NCBI GenBank assembly: GCA_017404665.1
Contig: JAFRBX010000070.1
Location: 1 to 64,000 of the forward strand
Direction of reading: 5' to 3'
Length of the DNA stretch: 64,000 nucleotides
Source: Ruminococcus sp.
Lineage (GTDB): Bacteria; Bacillota; Clostridia; Oscillospirales; Acutalibacteraceae
In this document: positions 40,853 through 49,278 of the stretch, one piece after another
Layout: each line of letters begins with the position of its first letter
Position numbering within the stretch: position 1 is the stretch's first letter
Position numbers and translations under genes: made by a program
Notes under the pieces: generated by a model
Database searches by the model: none
The model's input: the letters and a program-made list of their open reading frames with translations, nothing else
What the model was told of the DNA's origin: nothing

Positions 40853-41830
40853 ATGAGTGAAGCAGTTGTTTCGACAAGGATCCGTTTGGCGCGCAATCTG
40901 AAGGAATATTCGTTCCCGGTCAGATTGTCCGCCGATCAAGCGCGTGAGATCGTCGATAAGGTCGGTCAGGCGCTGCGGGACTGCGGGATCAAATTCCATC
41001 GCATCGATCTCGGCGCCATCCCCGATACCATCCGCGTTTCGATGATCGAGCGCCATCTGGTCAGTCCTGACTTTATCAACGAGCAGGATGGCAGAGCGGT
41101 GTTTCTCAGCGACGACAACACGGCATCCATTATGGTCAACGAAGAGGATCATATCCGACTGCAAGTCATTCTTGACGGATTCGAACTCACCAAGGCTTTC
41201 ACGATGGCGGATCAATTGGATAATATTCTTTCAAAGAAATTAAATTTTGCGTTTCATGAACGGCTCGGCTATCTGACGCAGTGTCCGACCAACCTCGGAA
41301 CCGGTATGCGTGCGTCGGTGATGCTCCATCTGCCCGCTCTGCAGATGAGCGACGCTGTGAACCGCATCGGCGCGAACCTCAGCAAGCTGGGACTCACGAT
41401 GCGCGGACTGTACGGTGAGAGCTCTAAGCCCGCGGGAGCGTTCTTCCAGCTTTCTAACCAGGTGACGCTGGGTATTTCCGAAAAGGCGGCGATCGATAAC
41501 CTGCAGAACATCACAACACAGTTGATCGCGCAGGAGATGCGCGCGCGGGAGAATCTGCTGAATAAGATCGAGATTCAGGATCAGATCCATCGTGCGCTGG
41601 GTGTGCTGAAAACTGCCAGATTAATGGATCACAGCGAAGCAATGCGGCTGCTCTCGCTGGTAAGACTGGGCGTCAGCGCCAAGCTGTTTGAGACCTTGTC
41701 CACGGACAGCATAGATAAACTCACGGTCGAGATTCAACCGGCGTCGATCATGACGCGATTCGGCGACGATATGAGCCCCCGCGATCGGGATATCAAACGC
41801 GCAAGTATATTACGCGAAAGGTTCGCGTAA
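40853..41830 (+). CDS. mcsB: Protein arginine kinase McsB
   Basis: A 325-residue phosphagen-kinase-type enzyme that phosphorylates arginines and marks proteins for ClpC. It has VVSTRIRLARNL at the very N-terminus, HERLGYLTQCPTNLGTGMRASVMLHLPAL at the catalytic centre, LYGESSKPAGAFFQLSNQVTLG, and C-terminal RDIKRA, the phosphoarginine-binding box. It is shorter than B. subtilis McsB (363): about 20 residues are missing before the STRIRLARN box and some at the C-terminus. GGAGG precedes the ATG. It starts two bases after mcsA ends, so translation is coupled. Confidence 0.95.
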   Translation: MSEAVVSTRIRLARNLKEYSFPVRLSADQAREIVDKVGQALRDCGIKFHRIDLGAIPDTIRVSMIERHLVSPDFINEQDGRAVFLSDDNTASIMVNEEDHIRLQVILDGFELTKAFTMADQLDNILSKKLNFAFHERLGYLTQCPTNLGTGMRASVMLHLPALQMSDAVNRIGANLSKLGLTMRGLYGESSKPAGAFFQLSNQVTLGISEKAAIDNLQNITTQLIAQEMRARENLLNKIEIQDQIHRALGVLKTARLMDHSEAMRLLSLVRLGVSAKLFETLSTDSIDKLTVEIQPASIMTRFGDDMSPRDRDIKRASILRERFA

Positions 41831-41831
41831 T

Positions 41832-41979
41832 AGTGATCAGTGGTCAGTGACCGGTGATTAGATGAATGTAATGAAAACGATTCTCTTTTTGTTTCGTTAT
41901 TTGATGCTTGCAGCTTGATGTCATCAGATAACTAATAAATGATAACAACTGACCGCTGACTACTGATCACCGGTCACTA
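41832..41979. repeat. Inverted repeat pair between mcsB and clpC
   Basis: GTGATCAGTGGTCAGTGACCGGTGAT (from 41833) and GACCGCTGACTACTGATCACCGGTCACT (to 41978) face each other, sharing ATCACCGGTCACT as an exact inverted match. The same word family occurs at 48572-48664. The clpC Shine-Dalgarno AGGAGG follows directly, so a fold could affect clpC translation. Confidence 0.7.
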
Positions 41980-41995
41980 AGAGGAGGTATATGAT

Positions 41996-44479
41996 ATGAA
42001 ATATACATTCAAAGGCTTTACGGAAAAGGCAAACACTGCGCTGAATCTGGCGATCGAAAGCGCTGTCATGCTGGGCAACAACTACATCGGCACCGAACAC
42101 ATCCTTTTGGGACTGTGCAGGGAAGAAAGCGGTATCGCGTATACCGCGCTCCGCGACAGCGGCGTTACCGCCGATAAGCTCGAGGAAATGATGGAAAACG
42201 ACGGCAGCATCGTTTCTCTTACACCCGATGATTTTACCCCGCGTACCAAACGTGTGATACAGACCGCTATGGCGTACTCCGCCCGCAGCGGTTCCGGCTA
42301 CGTCGGTACAGAGCATCTTTTGCTTGCGCTCCTTTCCGACTCCGATAGCTACGCGATCCGTTTCCTGTCTGCTCTGGGCGTGACGCCTCAGGCACTGGCG
42401 GACCGTATGATTTCGAATTTGAATTCGAACATGAACGCAGGCATCAACCCGAATTTTGATAACGACGAGGAAAAGCCGATGGGCTTCACTCCCTCTCATT
42501 CGCGCAGCGCTCAGAATGCCGACAGCATCAGCAAGACGCTGGACAGCTTTTCCCGCGATCTGACAAAGGCTGCGAAAAACGGCGAGATCGATCCCGTGAT
42601 CGGCAGGGAAGAGGAGATCAAACGCATCATCCAGATCCTCTCCCGCCGTACCAAAAACAATCCCTGCCTGATCGGCGAGCCCGGCGTCGGCAAGACCGCT
42701 ATCGCTGAGGGCTTGGCGCTGAAGATCGCGAACGGCGAGGCGCCGGAGCATCTGCGCGATAAGCGAATCGTCGCGCTCGACCTCAACGGAATGGTGGCTG
42801 GGACAAAATACCGCGGCGAGTTTGAGGAGAGGATCAAAAACGCCATCGACGAGGTGAAGAAATCCAAGAATATCATCCTCTTTATCGATGAGCTGCATAC
42901 GATCATCGGCGCGGGCGCTTCCGAGGGCAGCGGCGACGCGGCAAATATCCTCAAGCCGGCTTTGGCGAGGGGAGAGTTTCAGGTCATCGGCGCGACTACA
43001 CTTGACGAGTACCGCAAGTACATCGAAAAAGACGACGCGCTCGAGCGCCGTTTCCAGCCCGTTACGGTCGGAGAGCCGAACGAGGAGGACGCGATCGCGA
43101 TCCTCAAGGGTCTGCGCGACCGCTACGAGGCGCACCATAAGGTGAAGATCACCGATGCGGCAATCGAAGCCGCGGTCAGGCTCAGCTCCCGCTATATCAC
43201 CGACCGTTTCCTGCCCGACAAGGCGATCGATCTGATCGACGAGGCGGCTTCCAAGGTGCGCTTGAGCGCCCTGACCTATCCGAATGAGATCAAGGATCTG
43301 GAGGAGGAGCTGGAAAAGCTCGAGGGAGAAAAGAACGCCGCGATCAACGAACAGGACTTTGAACGCGCCGCTCAGCTGCGCGACGAGCAGAAGCATATCA
43401 CCGATCAGCTGGAAAAGGCGAAGAAGGGCTGGAAGGAAAATACCAAGGAGACCGATCACGAGGTAGGCGCAGAGGATATCGCCGCCATCGTATCATCGTG
43501 GACAAAGATCCCGGTCGTCGAGCTGACCCGTGAGGAGAGCGACCGTCTGCTCAATATGGAAAAGATCCTGCACGAGCGCGTCGTCGGACAGGATGAAGCG
43601 GTCAAAGCCGTCTCGAAAGCGATCCGCCGCGGCAGGGTCGGCATCAAGGATCCCAAGCGTCCCACCGGCTCCTTCATCTTCCTCGGACCCACCGGTGTCG
43701 GCAAGACCGAGCTGTGCAAGGCGCTGGCGCAGGCGATGTTCGGCGACGAGAACGCGATGCTGCGTTTCGATATGAGCGAATATATGGAGAAGCACACCGT
43801 ATCCCGTCTGGTCGGATCGCCTCCCGGCTATGTCGGCTATGAGGAGGGCGGTCAGCTGACCGAGGGCGTTCGCCGCAAGCCGTATTCCGTGGTGCTGTTT
43901 GACGAGATCGAAAAGGCGCATCCCGACGTCTTCAACATGCTGCTCCAGATTTTAGAGGACGGTCGTCTGACCGACAGTCAGGGCAGAACGGTGGATTTCA
44001 GGAACACCATTATCATCATGACCTCTAACATCGGCGCACGCAAGATCACCGAGCGTCAGACCTCGCTTGGCTTTACAAGCGGCTCCGACAGTGATAACGG
44101 CAACATCCGTGAAACGGTGATGGGTGAGCTCAAGCAGGTGTTCCGTCCCGAATTTCTGAATCGTGTGGACGATATCATCGTCTTTTCAAAGCTCAGCAAG
44201 GATGAGATCAAGGAAATCGCCGGAAAGATGCTCGAAACCCTAAAAAAGCGTCTGACAGAGCTCGGCGTAAAGGTAACCTTTACCGACAAAGCGATTGAGA
44301 AGATCGCCGACGAGGGCTTTGACGAGGTCTATGGCGCGCGTCCGCTGCGCCGTGCGATCACGACCCACATCGAGGATAAGCTCAGTGAGCAGATGCTCGA
44401 ACCTGATTTTGACGGTTCGAAGCCCATCGTCTGTGACTTTGACGGTGAGAAGTTTACATTTAATTCTGTTGAGGAATAA
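41996..44479 (+). CDS. clpC: AAA+ unfoldase ClpC
   Basis: An 827-residue Hsp100 ATPase that unfolds proteins for ClpP. Two N-terminal Clp repeats (NTALNLAIESAVMLGNNYIGTEHILLGL, AMAYSARSGSGYVGTEHLLLAL) bind adaptors and phosphoarginine. AAA-1 has GEPGVGKT (227-234) and ILFIDELHT. A middle domain carries a UVR motif (EQDFERAAQLRDEQ). AAA-2 has GPTGVGKTE (from 564) and VVLFDEIEKAHPDV. The region near residue 700 (SLGFTSGSD) is where ClpP-binding loops occur in this family. AAGAGGAGG precedes the ATG. Expected to be controlled by the CtsR operator upstream of ctsR. Confidence 0.97.
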   Translation: MKYTFKGFTEKANTALNLAIESAVMLGNNYIGTEHILLGLCREESGIAYTALRDSGVTADKLEEMMENDGSIVSLTPDDFTPRTKRVIQTAMAYSARSGSGYVGTEHLLLALLSDSDSYAIRFLSALGVTPQALADRMISNLNSNMNAGINPNFDNDEEKPMGFTPSHSRSAQNADSISKTLDSFSRDLTKAAKNGEIDPVIGREEEIKRIIQILSRRTKNNPCLIGEPGVGKTAIAEGLALKIANGEAPEHLRDKRIVALDLNGMVAGTKYRGEFEERIKNAIDEVKKSKNIILFIDELHTIIGAGASEGSGDAANILKPALARGEFQVIGATTLDEYRKYIEKDDALERRFQPVTVGEPNEEDAIAILKGLRDRYEAHHKVKITDAAIEAAVRLSSRYITDRFLPDKAIDLIDEAASKVRLSALTYPNEIKDLEEELEKLEGEKNAAINEQDFERAAQLRDEQKHITDQLEKAKKGWKENTKETDHEVGAEDIAAIVSSWTKIPVVELTREESDRLLNMEKILHERVVGQDEAVKAVSKAIRRGRVGIKDPKRPTGSFIFLGPTGVGKTELCKALAQAMFGDENAMLRFDMSEYMEKHTVSRLVGSPPGYVGYEEGGQLTEGVRRKPYSVVLFDEIEKAHPDVFNMLLQILEDGRLTDSQGRTVDFRNTIIIMTSNIGARKITERQTSLGFTSGSDSDNGNIRETVMGELKQVFRPEFLNRVDDIIVFSKLSKDEIKEIAGKMLETLKKRLTELGVKVTFTDKAIEKIADEGFDEVYGARPLRRAITTHIEDKLSEQMLEPDFDGSKPIVCDFDGEKFTFNSVEE

Positions 44480-44547
44480 AAACGCATTGAATAAGATGCA
44501 CTTGTTTTTTGAAATGATATGTAAGTGAGAATCTGTCGTTTTCCACC

Positions 44548-44759
44548 GCCCCCCTCTGACGAGGGGGTTGGGGGAGAGATAACGATGCGTTACAGTAGTG
44601 TCGGAACGCCTGACTCAATACCGTATTCAATAATACTTTTGCGGCGGCTTGAGTCAAAATGCGGTTCATAACGGTATCGCCGCGTTATCTCTCCCCCGCG
44701 AACATAACAGCATTCACTTCCTGAGAGTCTACTCGCTTGCCCCCTCGTCAGAGGGGGCT
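44548..44759. mobile_element. MITE-like palindromic element, copy B
   Basis: About 212 bp: CCCCCCTCTGACGAGGGGG at the left end and CCCCCTCGTCAGAGGGGGCT at the right. Inner pair is GGGAGAGATAACG and CGTTATCTCTCCCC (GCGTTATCTCTCCCC). ACTTTTGCGGCGGCTTGAGTCA in the centre is identical to the copy at 15813. It fills most of the 375 bases between clpC and the next small gene; no coding sequence is believed here. Confidence 0.8.
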
Positions 44760-44854
44760 GTTTTCGTTGCAATTACGAATCAAATCGAAAACCTCCGTAT
44801 ATTTCCTCGATCCATACGCATACTATCACTACCAAATCAAACGGAGGTAATGAT

Positions 44855-45028
44855 ATGACCGACAAAGAGTTGCTCTATATCGAGGACGCCCTCGGACATG
44901 AGCAGTATTTTCAGCAGAAATGCCAAGAGACCGCGCAGAGCCTTACAGACCCTGAGCTCAAGACCTGCGTTGAAAATCTCACCACCCGCCATTCTCAGAT
45001 CTTCAACCGCTTCTATTCGCTGCTGTAA
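44855..45028 (+). CDS. Small acidic helical protein next to a coat protein gene
   Basis: A 57-residue protein starting MTDKELLYIEDALGHEQYF and ending in RFYSLL. ACGGAGG lies eight bases before the ATG. The helical, ferritin-like pattern (EQYFQQKCQETAQSLTDPELKTCVENL) resembles short proteins found beside CotF-type coat genes in Clostridia. The next gene begins ten bases later. Function is not known; an association with spores is inferred from the neighbour. Confidence 0.75.
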   Translation: MTDKELLYIEDALGHEQYFQQKCQETAQSLTDPELKTCVENLTTRHSQIFNRFYSLL

Positions 45029-45037
45029 GGAGGAAAC

Positions 45038-45289
45038 ATGATGGATGATAAGAACCTGATGCAAAACCTGCTGCTGCTCGAAAAGGGCTGCTGCGACCTG
45101 TATCTGCACGGCGCGGTAGAGTCCGCTACCAAAAATGTACTGGGTGCGTTCAACTCCGCGCTGGACGATTCCCTGTCTATGCAGGACGAGATCTATTCCA
45201 AGATGTCCCAGAAGGGCTGGTACACCAACCAGAACGTCGACCAGACAAAGATCGACCAGCTGCGGCAGAAGTTTTCTTCGGCGCAGTGA
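45038..45289 (+). CDS. CotF-like spore coat protein
   Basis: An 83-residue protein. MQNLLLLEKGCCDLYLHGAVES and the C-terminal MSQKGWYTNQNVDQTKIDQLRQKF match the CotF-type coat family, whose hallmark is the GWY...Q box. It may start at 45038 or at the next ATG, 45041, which is better spaced from AAGGAGG. It forms a pair with the 57-residue gene. The REP-like palindrome and a terminator follow. Confidence 0.82.
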   Translation: MMDDKNLMQNLLLLEKGCCDLYLHGAVESATKNVLGAFNSALDDSLSMQDEIYSKMSQKGWYTNQNVDQTKIDQLRQKFSSAQ

Positions 45290-45300
45290 TCCGTTAAGCT

Positions 45301-45334
45301 GTCATTGCGAGTTTCCTTCGGGAACTGCGTCAAT
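45301..45334. repeat. REP-like palindrome, copy 9
   Basis: GTCATTGCGAGTTTCC-TTCG-GGAACTGCGTCAAT: a short stem-loop version of the family, 11 bases after the coat gene. Confidence 0.75.
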
Positions 45335-45368
45335 TTACTGAGAATTTGGTATACCGGTGACAAAACCA

Positions 45369-45402
45369 GCGGCTGTCTCAATAGGGACAGCCGCGCTTTT
45401 GT
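45369..45402 (+). terminator. Terminator after the coat-type genes
   Basis: GCGGCTGTC (45369-45377) pairs with GACAGCCGC (45386-45394) and is followed by GCTTTTGTT. Confidence 0.85.
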
Positions 45403-45448
45403 TATCGCCCTCTGTTGTCTTTCTGATGATCACCTGTAAATGAAAGGT

Positions 45449-45477
45449 TTGACATTTCATTGTTAAAATGGTATTGT
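45449..45477 (+). promoter_or_regulatory. Promoter of the lipoprotein gene
   Basis: TTGACA (45449-45454), 17 bases, TATTGT (45472-45477), 41 bases before the chosen start. Confidence 0.65.
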
Positions 45478-45518
45478 TATCACACAAATATACCGTTTTT
45501 TCAGCAGGAGAGATGATA

Positions 45519-47243
45519 ATGAAGAAAATGATCGCGATGCTTGTATTGATAGTGATACTGTGTTCATTGGCATCCTGTGTCGGTACAAGGTCGCCTGAGC
45601 AGACAGAAAGCTCTGCCGACTCGGAACCGGTCGTTGAGATATTGCCCAATACCGTCGTGTCCGGTGATGCGGTTGTGTTTGACTTTAACAGTTTTGCTGT
45701 TGGTTCCGACCGATCGTTTTACCGCTGTGCGTATAGTGACGGGCTTTTTCGCTATGCAGCTGACGGCAGCAAAGAGAGTGTTGCCTCCGGAAACGTCACC
45801 GAGGTTTCTGCAAATGATGATGCGGTGTATTTTGTCAAAGAAGATTATGATACAAATGGCGTGGAGCTGCATCGAATCGCTGCTGACGGCAGCGGCGATA
45901 AAGCGCTTTTCAGCGGTACCGGCAGCATTATTAGCTTTGTCTTGCTCAACGAAAATAAGCTCTATTATGACGACTTGGGCTTGTGTGAGTATGATATCGA
46001 AACAAAGACGAGCCGCGTTCTGGATGAGGGGTACTATTACGATTTCTATTACCTGGACGACGGAAGGATATGCTATGTGTCTGTTGATGAAGAGCTGAAA
46101 AGCTATGATCTGCGAACCGGAGAGTGTGCCACGATATCGGGAGATCTTGATATCATGGGAAATTTTTTCATGGATAACTCGATCCTGTATTATGTCGGCT
46201 CTACAACTGATACAAACAATGTTGATGTTCGTTGGGTATCGAAGAATAATAAACTGGAGACGCTCGGAACAATCACGACAGAGGATGAGCTGCAGATCAT
46301 AGATATCAGAAACAGTACGGTTTTTTATCAGAACTATAATTCCGATACGTATCTTTTCACCACCTATACGATGTCGCTTGCTGACGACGGAGTGAAAGCA
46401 TACGACAGTCCGGACTATAAGCTGTACCGCGTCAACGCAGAGACCGATAGCTGCTTTTCGGCAAACGGACACTATCTGGTGTACGATGATGATTCTCAAA
46501 CGTTCAAAACAATAGCGAATCTTCATGGCTCAGACGGAGAAATCCGTTATCTCCGCGGCAATGACTGCTGCTATGAGACTTATATGGGTGAAGATGTCCG
46601 TTGGATAAAAGCCGAGTTTAGTAATGAACTGCCGAAAAAAGAAGATTTTGATTCGGGAGTCTCTTCCTCGCCGGATAACGATTATGTGCGTCTGAAAGAG
46701 ACAATATACAGCGCTGCGGGCGATATCTATAAGATTCCCGAGTTGACCATCCAAAGCGACGACGCCAGGGTGATCAACGATGCGATGGCTGAGAATTACA
46801 TAGATTACTATCGCTGCGAACTGAATGGAGATTTTTTGACCTTGTATACGGTTACGTTTGGAGAAAACTCCACGCGCACCATCAACCTGTACACCTTAGA
46901 TGTCACCTCCGGCAAGCAGCTTGACAACGATGATATCGTTGCCTTGATCACCGATGACAGCGACGCTTTTTATGAAGCGCTGAAGCAAGAGATCAAGGAG
47001 CAGCAGGTGGCTGTTTATCTCGACAGCGCTACGGACTATGAAATTGAAACAGAGGACCGTAAGCGGTATCAAATCGATTATGAGATCACCGATGACATGC
47101 TCACGGCTGCGCTGGATACGTTCTATCAGCCGGTGCTTGGGTATCTCGGAGACGGAAAGGTGTTGTGCGCCACAGGCTTCAGGCATCTTGCGGGCGCCGA
47201 AGGCAGCAAGCACATGATCAGTTTCGATTATAACGAATCATGA
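45519..47243 (+). CDS. Lipoprotein with propeller-like repeats and RsiV-like C-terminus
   Basis: A 574-residue lipoprotein with lipobox LASC (Cys about residue 20). The first 400 residues have strand-rich repeats of the DUF5050/TolB-propeller kind (YFVKEDYDTNGVELHRIAADGSG, KLYYDDLGLCEYDIETKTSR, ICYVSVDEELKSYDLRTGE). The C-terminal 170 residues (KIPELTIQSDDARVINDAM, TINLYTLDVTSGKQLDNDDI) resemble the DUF3298/RsiV-type extracellular domain. AGGAG is eight bases before the ATG at 45519; longer in-frame starts are less well supported. No enzyme signature is seen. Role is unknown, possibly sensing or surface binding. Confidence 0.75.
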   Translation: MKKMIAMLVLIVILCSLASCVGTRSPEQTESSADSEPVVEILPNTVVSGDAVVFDFNSFAVGSDRSFYRCAYSDGLFRYAADGSKESVASGNVTEVSANDDAVYFVKEDYDTNGVELHRIAADGSGDKALFSGTGSIISFVLLNENKLYYDDLGLCEYDIETKTSRVLDEGYYYDFYYLDDGRICYVSVDEELKSYDLRTGECATISGDLDIMGNFFMDNSILYYVGSTTDTNNVDVRWVSKNNKLETLGTITTEDELQIIDIRNSTVFYQNYNSDTYLFTTYTMSLADDGVKAYDSPDYKLYRVNAETDSCFSANGHYLVYDDDSQTFKTIANLHGSDGEIRYLRGNDCCYETYMGEDVRWIKAEFSNELPKKEDFDSGVSSSPDNDYVRLKETIYSAAGDIYKIPELTIQSDDARVINDAMAENYIDYYRCELNGDFLTLYTVTFGENSTRTINLYTLDVTSGKQLDNDDIVALITDDSDAFYEALKQEIKEQQVAVYLDSATDYEIETEDRKRYQIDYEITDDMLTAALDTFYQPVLGYLGDGKVLCATGFRHLAGAEGSKHMISFDYNES

Positions 47244-47264
47244 ACAACCGGATAATTATAGAAA

Positions 47265-47295
47265 AAACCGGCTCGGAACCTTTCCGGGCCGGTTT
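47265..47295. terminator. Bidirectional terminator between convergent genes
   Basis: AAACCGGC (47265-47272) pairs with GCCGGTTT (47288-47295) around an inner CGGAA-TTCCG. On the minus strand it is followed by a run of T, a good terminator for gpsA. On the plus strand the T-run is short. Confidence 0.85.
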
Positions 47296-47330
47296 AGTAT
47301 CGGTGACCGGAAACGGTCAGATACCTAGTA

Positions 47331-48293
47331 TTAAAATTCCTCTTTGATCGAGCGGGTAAAGAGAGCGGAGAGCTCCTCTTTTGCGTCGGCGTTCTCAAAA
47401 AGAATGCGGTAAACGGCGCTGGTGATCGGCAGATCGACGCCCAGCTGACCGGCGAGCCGCACCATCGCCTTACTGGTCATCACGCCCTCTGCGAGTTTTT
47501 CGAAGCGTTCGCCTTTTATGTAAGCTTCTCCGTAGCGGCGGTTGTGGCTCCAAGGGGAGAAGAGTGTCGCCTCGTAGTCGCCCAGATGGCACAGCCCGTA
47601 GGCTGAAAGCTCGTTGCCGCCGGCGGCTTTGATCAGCCGTGCGACCTCGCGGGTACCGCGCGCCATAAGCGCACCCTTGATGGAGGTGCAGCCCGCGCCG
47701 TCCAGCATACCCGCGGCGATGCCGACGACGTTTTTCGCCGCCGCGCCGATCTCGGAGCCGATCAGGTCGGTGCCGAGGTAGAAACGGATCAGCTCGCTGT
47801 TGAAGCTGTGTACCAGCTTGCTCTTGACCTCTTCGTTCTCAGAGTCGATGACCATGCAGTTCGGGATGCCTTTGACATAATCCTGCGGGTGGCCGGGACC
47901 GACCCATACAGCGACAGGCGTCTTTGCGGTATCCACGAAGTCGCCGACCACCTGCGTCAGGCGTTTGCCGGTGCTTTCCTCGATGCCCTTCATGCACAGC
48001 ACGATGATCTTGCCGTCAAGGTCGAACTGTGTGATGGTTTTCATGTAATCGCGCAGATATTGCGACGAGATAGAGATGACGATGACCTCAGCGCGTTCGA
48101 TGGCGAACCGATGGTCATAGGTGACGGTGATGCTCTCAGGAAAGGTGAGATAATCGTTGTGATGGGTTTTGAGCAATTGCTGCAGCTCGGGCGCTTTTTC
48201 TAAGCCGCAGGACACGACCTCGTGACCGATGCGGTCAAGATACCACGCGATACAGCTGCCCCAGCGTCCGCAGCCTAATACGGAAATCTTCAT
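47331..48293 (-). CDS. gpsA: Glycerol-3-phosphate dehydrogenase [NAD(P)+]
   Basis: A 320-residue cytosolic enzyme that reduces dihydroxyacetone phosphate to sn-glycerol 3-phosphate for phospholipid synthesis. Rossmann motif is VLGCGRWGSCIAWYL (5-19). VWVGPGHPQDYV takes the place of the usual GPSFA box. GAAAKNVVGIAAGM carries the catalytic Lys region, and SHNRRYG is the substrate Arg box. It is slightly shorter and more divergent than typical GpsA, so it may be a paralogue. AAGGAG is six bases before the ATG at 48293; an upstream in-frame start at 48317 is rejected. Confidence 0.88.
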   Translation of the reverse strand: MKISVLGCGRWGSCIAWYLDRIGHEVVSCGLEKAPELQQLLKTHHNDYLTFPESITVTYDHRFAIERAEVIVISISSQYLRDYMKTITQFDLDGKIIVLCMKGIEESTGKRLTQVVGDFVDTAKTPVAVWVGPGHPQDYVKGIPNCMVIDSENEEVKSKLVHSFNSELIRFYLGTDLIGSEIGAAAKNVVGIAAGMLDGAGCTSIKGALMARGTREVARLIKAAGGNELSAYGLCHLGDYEATLFSPWSHNRRYGEAYIKGERFEKLAEGVMTSKAMVRLAGQLGVDLPITSAVYRILFENADAKEELSALFTRSIKEEF

Positions 48294-48329
48294 GATATTT
48301 CTCCTTGAAATGGTCATATGTGAAAAAGC

Positions 48330-48664
48330 CTTCCCCTCAAGGGGAAGACTATATGGAAGATAGAATTTTTTAAGGTATCCCGCCTGACCGTAACGGTCTT
48401 AAGATAACCTGCCTACAGAATGACAGGTGGGTGCCCGCCCTGCGGCTTTAGGCTCCCTTCTTCCATACGGATGGGAGGTCTGCACACCGCCGAAGGAGCT
48501 AAGCTCCCGATTTAAGGGTTGTAGGGTTATTTGCGACCGATACGCGGGTCAGGCAGGATGGTGACAGAGTGAGTGGTTAGTGACCAGTGGTTAGTGGCTA
48601 GTGGTCAGCGACCGGCATATGTAGGGGAGAAGCTGGCTCCTCCCGCAAGCAACGGTCAGTGACC
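48330..48664. repeat. Repeat-rich gap upstream of gpsA
   Basis: This gap of about 400 bases has no convincing gene. It holds a tight hairpin CTTCCCCT/AGGGGAAG (48330-48347). GCCTGACC (48382-48389) faces GGTCAGGC (48547-48554). Degenerate direct repeats of GTGGTTAGTGACCA occur at 48572-48615, with a related GGTCAGTGACC at 48655, similar to the pair around 41832. A gpsA promoter must lie in or near it but was not clear. Confidence 0.55.
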
Positions 48665-48694
48665 GATGACTTTTACACAGAAGAAAAACGTTTG

Positions 48695-48997
48695 TTATTC
48701 TTCTTCATCCTCGTCGTCAAAGAGTTCTTCAAAATGCTTCTCAAAAATCGCGCTGAGCTCATCCAGCAGTGCTTCATCTTCGACCTCGGCAAGCTGTTCC
48801 TCACCGTCCTCCTCGATGACCTCCATGATGTAATACTCGCCGCTGTCTTCTACGGTTTCTTCCGCCGTATCGAAGATCGGGTACAGGGCATAAAACACAC
48901 CCTTTTCGGTTTCGATGGTATCGAGAATCTCGAAGTTGTGCTCGACGTTATCCTCGTCTACGAGGGTGATCAAATCGGGCTTGTATGCATTGTCCAT
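48695..48997 (-). CDS. DUF1292 (UPF0473-type) protein
   Basis: A 100-residue very acidic cytosolic protein. LITLVDEDNVEHNFEILDTIE, FYALYPIF and YYIMEVIEEDGEEQL fit the DUF1292 family widespread in Firmicutes. The tail is a run of Asp and Glu (LFDDEDEEE). TTGACT-17-TAAAAT at 49060-49032 is its promoter and GAGGT precedes the ATG. In many relatives the family gene lies beside yrrK and udk-type genes, which are absent here. Molecular role unknown. Confidence 0.88.
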   Translation of the reverse strand: MDNAYKPDLITLVDEDNVEHNFEILDTIETEKGVFYALYPIFDTAEETVEDSGEYYIMEVIEEDGEEQLAEVEDEALLDELSAIFEKHFEELFDDEDEEE

Positions 48998-49031
48998 TTC
49001 TTAACCTCAACAATGATTTTTGTTACTCTAA

Positions 49032-49060
49032 TTTTACTATGACTGCGTCGTGAAGTCAAG
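49032..49060 (-). promoter_or_regulatory. Promoter of the DUF1292 gene
   Basis: Minus strand TTGACT (49055-49060), 17 bases, TAAAAT (49032-49037), 35 bases before the start codon. Confidence 0.75.
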
Positions 49061-49162
49061 AGATTTTCGAAAGAATTTGCAAAGAAACATCAGTGATTTT
49101 TCGCATAAAAATCCATCAAAAAACCCCGCTCTTTCACGATGTATGTTTTTTCGATAATATAT

Positions 49163-49191
49163 TGAAAACAGCGCCGAAATATAGTATAATT
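49163..49191 (+). promoter_or_regulatory. Promoter of the sugar transferase gene
   Basis: TTGAAA (49163-49168), 17 bases, TATAAT (49186-49191). The leader to the ATG is about 80 bases. Confidence 0.75.
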
Positions 49192-49278
49192 ATTATGATT
49201 GCAGGCTTTGTTTTTGAAAGAATAAGTCTGTATCCGATCCGCATAGTAATATGATAATCTCATAATGACGGAGGAAAT

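Noticed and set aside
44590..44772. 60-codon minus-strand frame in the second MITE-like element
   Set aside because: It lies wholly within repeat DNA and has no counterpart as a conserved protein.
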